Below, one piece after another: positions 43,720 through 48,238 of a stretch of DNA of 48,238 bases. The translations under genes and the position numbers were made by a program. The DNA is from Acetofilamentum sp. (GTDB taxonomy: Bacteria; Bacteroidota; Bacteroidia; Bacteroidales; DYOH01), in the NCBI GenBank assembly GCA_020720625.1, contig DYOH01000016.1:1-48238 (forward strand). The letters are read 5' to 3'. Within the stretch, counting starts at the first letter, position 1; every line of letters begins with the position of its first letter. The notes below the pieces were generated by a model. The model worked only from the letters and a program-made list of their open reading frames with translations, was not told the origin of the DNA and did no database searches.

Positions 43720-45537
43720 TTAGTTGCTTAAGTTGTTTACTATAAATGGTTTATCGAAATATACGGCTTTCTTTATCCGTAGAAGTTCTTTTGCAGGCAC
43801 TTTGGTGCGGTAAAGGTATAGTCCTTTGCCTTGGATGCTGAAAATAGGCAATGACTTTAAGTATTGATAATCTGCTTTACTTATTTTTGCTTTTTCAAAA
43901 AGATAGGAGGCAAAATCTTGGTGTTCGTTCAGGTAAGCCCCTATTTGAACAGTAACGCTATCGCTTATTTCTAAAGGAATATTCTCGTCCCAGGAGCGTT
44001 GAATCAGTATTTTAGTGAGCTCTTGTTTTTTTTCCGGATCTTCCACTTTTTTTATGTATTCTTTGAGTTCGTTGGTACTTATTAAGCCCATATTATCTGT
44101 TTCTTCGGAGGCCTGCATTTCGCTTATCCAACTGGCAGTATCTGCAAAAAATCCATAAAAAGCTACTAACTCTTCATTATTTGGTGGATTTAGGGTATTG
44201 CTGAGCATCACTTTTCTTTCGTGGCTAAAATATGTTTCGTCGGCTTGAAGCTTTGCCAATACTCTCTCTTTTATTTGGGGTTTTAGCACTCCGTCTTCAA
44301 TGGCGTGTTTGTCTATACCCAAATAATCGGCTTCGGTAGCTGTGATACTTGCAGCCTCTTCATATTCATCATTTAAAAAGAAGAACACAAACGAAATAAT
44401 TTCTGAATTTTCCGGGCTTATTTGGCTTTGCAATTGTTTTTTTCGCTCAACTGTGAAAAATGTTTCATCCGCTTTTAGTTTAGTTTCCAAATTTTGCAAT
44501 GCTTGTTTTTGAATTACTCCGTCTGTTATGGAGTTTGTATCCAGATTTAAATAATCTGCTTCTGCTTTTGTGAGGCTTAGGGCTTCTTCGTACTCATCAT
44601 TCAAAAAGAAGAATACAAAAGAAATTATTTCCGAATTTTCGCGTGCAATGTTGGCCAGAAGCATTTCTTTGCGTTCCGCTGTAATAAGTGTTTCCGCTTC
44701 ATTTAATCGGTTTTTTAGGTTTTGCAGTGCATGTTTTTCTAATACCCCATCGCTTATGCTGTTGCTATCCAGATTTAGATATTCTGCCTCTGCTTTTGTA
44801 AGCGAGACAGATTCTTCGTATTCATCATTCAGGAAGAAAAATACAAACTGAATTATGCTGCTTTCAGGAGAGGCACTACGTATTTTCAAGCTGTCTTTTT
44901 CGATGTATACCAATAGATTATCTGTAAAACTGATGCTTCGGGCAAAGAAATTCACTGAGGTAAGTTTATTTTGTGCAAATACTAATGCATTACTTTCGCC
45001 TGTTTCGATGTTAATGGCATCAAAATAAATTTCCGAATTATTGCTCCATAAATTGATGATATGTTGCTGATTGAGTTCGTTTATCACTATTTTTTCTGCA
45101 TAGTTTTTTTTTAGCCTGTAGAGTTGAAATAATCCTTCGGCATCGCTTGTAAACCATGTTTCATTTTCGGGGCTGCTCACAATATCCCTTTCGTTGCCAA
45201 GGTTTGGTATTCCTTTTATATTGGCTGTTCCTCCGGGAATAATTTGGCCGGCTATACCGTTTCCTGCATAGAAAGTGCCTGTGTTGCCAATGTAGAATGG
45301 AATAAATGCTTCATCGCCGGGTCGAAAAATAACGTATTTTTGTATGTCCTGGTTAATATCGAGCACTGTGCAGTGAATATTTCCTTCATAAATTTGTACT
45401 TTCTGAAATTGTGCGGCAAATGGGAGCTCTTGGTATGGTATTGCTTTACCATAAATCAGGTTTTCGGGCAATGTGCTATTTTGCGCATTTACCAACAGAG
45501 GCAGTAAAATCAGTAAAGAAAGGATAATTCTTTTCAT
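43720..45537 (-). CDS. Exported protein with three tandem 76-residue repeats
   Basis: I chose the Met at 45537 (MKRIILSLLILLPLLVNAQ), which gives a clean signal peptide; an earlier Met at 45561 would put eight charged residues before it. The protein has 605 residues. Residues about 25-220 are a beta-rich domain. Three nearly identical units of 76 residues follow (about 224-451), each opening FVFFFLNDEYEE and including K-A-E-A-x-Y-L-N-L-D and an E-R-K motif; a fourth, diverged unit begins AFYGFFADTASW. The repeats lie 228 bases apart at DNA level. I know no matching family. It sits between a PorP/SprF-like barrel and a small exported protein, so a role in that surface system is likely. Confidence 0.75.
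   Translation of the reverse strand: MKRIILSLLILLPLLVNAQNSTLPENLIYGKAIPYQELPFAAQFQKVQIYEGNIHCTVLDINQDIQKYVIFRPGDEAFIPFYIGNTGTFYAGNGIAGQIIPGGTANIKGIPNLGNERDIVSSPENETWFTSDAEGLFQLYRLKKNYAEKIVINELNQQHIINLWSNNSEIYFDAINIETGESNALVFAQNKLTSVNFFARSISFTDNLLVYIEKDSLKIRSASPESSIIQFVFFFLNDEYEESVSLTKAEAEYLNLDSNSISDGVLEKHALQNLKNRLNEAETLITAERKEMLLANIARENSEIISFVFFFLNDEYEEALSLTKAEADYLNLDTNSITDGVIQKQALQNLETKLKADETFFTVERKKQLQSQISPENSEIISFVFFFLNDEYEEAASITATEADYLGIDKHAIEDGVLKPQIKERVLAKLQADETYFSHERKVMLSNTLNPPNNEELVAFYGFFADTASWISEMQASEETDNMGLISTNELKEYIKKVEDPEKKQELTKILIQRSWDENIPLEISDSVTVQIGAYLNEHQDFASYLFEKAKISKADYQYLKSLPIFSIQGKGLYLYRTKVPAKELLRIKKAVYFDKPFIVNNLSN
44330..44863. repeat. Three tandem 228-bp coding repeats
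   Basis: The string catcatt with its surroundings recurs at 44367, 44595 and 44823, exactly 228 bp apart. The copies keep reading frame (76 codons) but differ at many bases, so they are old or have been converging under selection. The coordinates mark the most conserved parts and the span between them. Confidence 0.8.
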
Positions 45538-45580
45538 GATTCCGTTTTTTGTGCGGCGCAAATTTTCATTTTATAAAATA

Positions 45581-46423
45581 TTATAAGGCTAATTTTTGCG
45601 ATTTCCACAAATACGCACTGTAAATGCCGTAGCCCGGAATGTTATTTGCGGGGTTTAGCTCGTAACTAAAGCCCAAACTGAGCCATGTGTATGGTTTAAA
45701 ACCCATTTCGAAGGCCATTCTTGATTTTATATTGCTCTGGGCATAAATGTAATTGTTTTTGTAAGCTATATAAATGCCAGCATAAACATTATTTTTATCA
45801 AAATGGATTAAATCGAATGCTTGAATCGGGAGTTTGATTTCCCAATCGTTTAGTTGATATTGTGCTCCCAGAGTGGCATTCATATATTGCATTTTGTAAG
45901 CATTGTATTCGGAATTTAAGGCAAATATTTGATTGTAACCGCTAATCAGCCAAAAATATTTTTGCAAAACGCCAATGGAAGCAGTAACTCCTGCGTTATT
46001 AAATGCTTGATAAGAAACGAGTGGGTCGGCCTGATTAAAACTTTCGCTTTGCCTGTTTACCTCATTTCGTTGAAAAATAGTTCCTGCGCTGGCGCTAATT
46101 TTCCATTGTGGTATAATTTCCATCGTCCAACCTAATGCCATCAAAGCTTCCAGCTTTTGGTCGCTTAACAGGCTTTCCTTTTTTATTTCCGTTTCTAGCG
46201 CAAATAGTTGTTTTTCATTTTGATAAAATGGTGCATGTAAACTCAATTTTATGCTTTTGTAGGCATTCATGCTGCCATCGCTCTCGTGGCTGATGTATAT
46301 ATGGCCACGGGCAGTATAATGATTGAGCAAAACAAAGTTTTTTTGCTGATTATATTGTGCTTTAGCTAAACCAATTGTTGTCGTGAAGCTTATCGTAATG
46401 ATGATTATTTTTAGTATTTTCAT
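45581..46423 (-). CDS. PorP/SprF-like outer-membrane protein
   Basis: A 280-residue exported barrel protein with a signal peptide (residues 1-22, ending AKAQ). The gene directly follows one for a gliding-motility-associated C-terminal domain protein, as PorP/SprF genes do, and the body has the many short amphipathic strands of that family (ISASAGTIFQRNE, YMNATLGAQYQLNDW, WLSLGFSYELNPAN). The classical N-terminal D-P-x-F-S-Q-Y motif is absent, so it is a diverged member. PorP/SprF proteins are needed to deliver type B CTD proteins through the T9SS to the surface. Confidence 0.6.
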   Translation of the reverse strand: MKILKIIIITISFTTTIGLAKAQYNQQKNFVLLNHYTARGHIYISHESDGSMNAYKSIKLSLHAPFYQNEKQLFALETEIKKESLLSDQKLEALMALGWTMEIIPQWKISASAGTIFQRNEVNRQSESFNQADPLVSYQAFNNAGVTASIGVLQKYFWLISGYNQIFALNSEYNAYKMQYMNATLGAQYQLNDWEIKLPIQAFDLIHFDKNNVYAGIYIAYKNNYIYAQSNIKSRMAFEMGFKPYTWLSLGFSYELNPANNIPGYGIYSAYLWKSQKLAL

Positions 46424-46472
46424 AAGGATGGGTTTAGCGTCTGTTTGTTAAATTCATTGCTTTCTTCATGGC

Positions 46473-48008
46473 TTATCTGAGAAGTTTTACTACATGTTTT
46501 AGAGTGCTGGTGGCTATATTCATGTATGCAGGATAAGCGATTGTTGAAATTATCAAATAGTATCCTGCTGTGGCTCCGGTGCCCGTAAGGTTGTTGCTTC
46601 CGTCCCAGGCGGTGCTGCCTTCGTATATTTCTTTGGATGCTATGGCATTCATTTGTATGTCTCTATATGTGTATACCCTGAATGTTAATGTTGTTCCCTG
46701 TGGAACCAAAGGCATCCAAATATCGTTTATTCCATCGCCGTTTGGACTAAATATATCTGAGGTCTGAATGCAGGCATCCTGGGATTGCGGTACAATAAAT
46801 ACCTGGCTTGTGCTACAGCCTCTGGCATCGGCCAAAAATAAACTGTGTTGTCCCGCTGACAAGTTCAAGAGGCTATCCTGTAATGGGGTAGCCTGGTTGT
46901 CTGTTTCAAGATAGACAACCTCGGCCGGATATTGCAGAATGGCGCTTCCATCAGCACTTTCGGAGCAAATCGGTGATTCTATTTCGCTTACGCCCACATA
47001 TATGGACCAGTCTCCTTCTTTTTCGATGATTCTGTGGATCTCAAAAACCGAATTGCCGCTGTAAACAGTAAAAGTCTGACCTCCAAATGAGCTTGGAATA
47101 TAAGCTGAATCGTTGTTGATGGTATGCATAACGGTGTGGAAAAGGCTATCAATTAGGCCCCTACTGATAACTATTTCTATTTCGGCATCTGCTCCATCGC
47201 ACCATCGGGCTACCTGGGTTTGCTCTATTTCGAAGTTCGGATCTGGCATACTTTCCACAAAAAATTGTTTTGTCCAGCTAAAACTGCCCGAAGTAACAAC
47301 CAGGGTTTGCATGCCGCCCGCTAAAGGTATATTGAAAGTACTGGCATCTATGGTACTCCCATTTAATGTGTTGATGATACTGCCATCGGATAAATTCCCG
47401 GTGAGGCTGCCCATAGCTCCAATTGGGTCGGCTAGCACAATTTGTTCCAGAATTAATTCGGGCTGCGTTTCCAACGGGATATATAATGCAATATGCTCAA
47501 TACAGCCCGAATTGTATGTGCACGCTATATTTACATTACCATTTGCCTGAACGTATGCTTTTCCGTAACTCGAACTTATCAGGCTGCCCTGACTTAAAGA
47601 CCATTGGTTTACCTTAAAGAGGTTTGAATCGCTCAGCCAAACGGTGGATGTGTTTAGGTTATATCGTGTATTGTTGGTTACGAAGCTTTTGAAACTTATG
47701 CTTTCGGTAGATACTACAACCAAAGTGTCTATTACCGTAATTACCGGATTATTGTAAAAAAATCGCACAATTAACTGGTCGCCTAGATTCGCTTTTATTA
47801 TTTGCGATTTTTGTGCACTCAACATACCGTTTATTCTCCAGCTTAGGCTATCCCATTTAATCGTATCAGGGAATAGATAGGCGCTTACATCAATAGTGCT
47901 CACAGAATCGCAAGCTCCTAGCTGCTCTTGCATAAACTGGATACTTTGTGCCTTTACTATCGTTTGAAAGACTAGAATGCTCAACAAGTGAAAGAAAAGT
48001 TTTTTCAT
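46473..48008 (-). CDS. Surface protein with gliding-motility-associated C-terminal domain
   Basis: An exported protein of 511 residues from the Met at 48008 (MKKLFFHLLSILVFQTIVKAQ signal peptide); the earlier Met at 48026 adds six residues. The middle is beta-rich with immunoglobulin-like segments. The last 90 residues are the type B T9SS/gliding C-terminal domain: DIFSPNGDGINDIWMP, followed by the strand pattern ending in HVVKLLR. Such proteins are carried across the outer membrane by the T9SS together with a PorP/SprF partner, which is the next gene downstream. It is the first gene of the four-gene cassette. Confidence 0.85.
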   Translation of the reverse strand: MKKLFFHLLSILVFQTIVKAQSIQFMQEQLGACDSVSTIDVSAYLFPDTIKWDSLSWRINGMLSAQKSQIIKANLGDQLIVRFFYNNPVITVIDTLVVVSTESISFKSFVTNNTRYNLNTSTVWLSDSNLFKVNQWSLSQGSLISSSYGKAYVQANGNVNIACTYNSGCIEHIALYIPLETQPELILEQIVLADPIGAMGSLTGNLSDGSIINTLNGSTIDASTFNIPLAGGMQTLVVTSGSFSWTKQFFVESMPDPNFEIEQTQVARWCDGADAEIEIVISRGLIDSLFHTVMHTINNDSAYIPSSFGGQTFTVYSGNSVFEIHRIIEKEGDWSIYVGVSEIESPICSESADGSAILQYPAEVVYLETDNQATPLQDSLLNLSAGQHSLFLADARGCSTSQVFIVPQSQDACIQTSDIFSPNGDGINDIWMPLVPQGTTLTFRVYTYRDIQMNAIASKEIYEGSTAWDGSNNLTGTGATAGYYLIISTIAYPAYMNIATSTLKHVVKLLR

Positions 48009-48028
48009 ATTTTTATATTTATTCATCC

Positions 48029-48048
48029 AATCATAAAATATTATGATT
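48029..48048. promoter_or_regulatory. Short palindrome just upstream of the surface cassette
   Basis: aatcataa (48029-48036) and ttatgatt (48041-48048) form an 8-bp stem with a 4-base loop immediately before the first possible start codon of the cassette. It may be an operator or a leader hairpin. Confidence 0.35.
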
Positions 48049-48147
48049 CATCTTTTTGATTTATGTGCAAAATAAATGAAATAATTATGATTTTCATCTC
48101 TCCTGATTATTGAGTATTCAGATTTGGTTCTTTTAGTCTCAATAGCT

Positions 48148-48238
48148 ATTATTGAGTCTAGTCTAAAAACCTTGCCAGCGTTCATTTTTATTAAATGCTG
48201 TAACTGTACTAAACAGTTTATAAGTCAATTAAGAAAAC
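48148..48238. repeat. Left half of the inverted-repeat element, at window end
   Basis: The last 91 bases match 4540-4630 of the internal copy with about seven differences. It carries the arm ccttgccagcgtt (48169-48182 region) and the outer arm attattgagt (48148-48157), which pairs perfectly with actcaataat at 45-54 at the window start. Confidence 0.85.

Noticed and set aside
44330-44863. CRISPR array
   Set aside because: The repeats are 228 bp apart, coding and in frame, unlike short repeats with unique spacers.
1-48238. Plasmid or phage circle
   Set aside because: The window carries polA, uvrC, mnmG, hemD, rnpA and other core chromosomal genes and no replication-initiator, capsid or conjugation genes.

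Overview
The window is a stretch of chromosome from a low-GC member of the Bacteroidota. The evidence is a set of families typical of that phylum: a secreted protein ending in a type IX secretion (T9SS) sorting domain, a gliding-motility-associated C-terminal domain protein beside a PorP/SprF-like barrel, DUF4271-hemD-rnpA, DUF4292, a DUF4175-like coiled-coil protein, a LVIVD-repeat lipoprotein, and promoters of the Bacteroidota type (TAnnTTTG). I cannot place it below phylum or class with confidence.

Layout. Positions 78-16030 hold mixed-strand accessory and surface genes: a lipid kinase, a TPR sensor histidine kinase, the remains of a second one broken by a repeat element, outer-membrane and lipoproteins, an M2-peptidase-like lipoprotein whose zinc site looks destroyed, a secreted serpin, a large multidomain T9SS-exported protein, a methyltransferase, and rpiB followed directly by an Rrf2 regulator. 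Positions 16031-16643 are a gene-poor AT-rich gap with a cluster of DnaA-box-like sites, and I read it as a candidate replication origin. From 16644 to 37846 every gene is on the plus strand: nadA, a GNAT protein, then an envelope block (flippase, dut, sugar nucleotidyltransferase, TPR lipoprotein, DUF4292, EnvC-like, DUF4175-like, ybeY), then mnmG, ade, uvrC, DUF4271, hemD, rnpA and a C-terminal processing protease. Two near-canonical parS (ParB-binding) palindromes follow mnmG. After a structured intergenic region and a SiaC-like gene, 38789-48026 is all minus strand: moaD-like, mobA-like, polA, queD and a four-gene T9SS-related surface cassette.

How it fits together. The candidate origin, the parS pair about 14 kb away, mnmG and rnpA, the divergent gene orientation and an apparent change in strand composition near 16 kb all suggest this is the origin-proximal part of the chromosome. 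The most unusual items are that origin/centromere pair, a roughly 140-bp inverted-repeat element that interrupts a kinase gene and whose two halves also form the two ends of the window, the inactivated M2-type lipoprotein, and the surface cassette containing a protein with three tandem 76-residue repeats.

Limits. All identifications come from reading motifs by eye. No similarity search, structure prediction or statistics were run.
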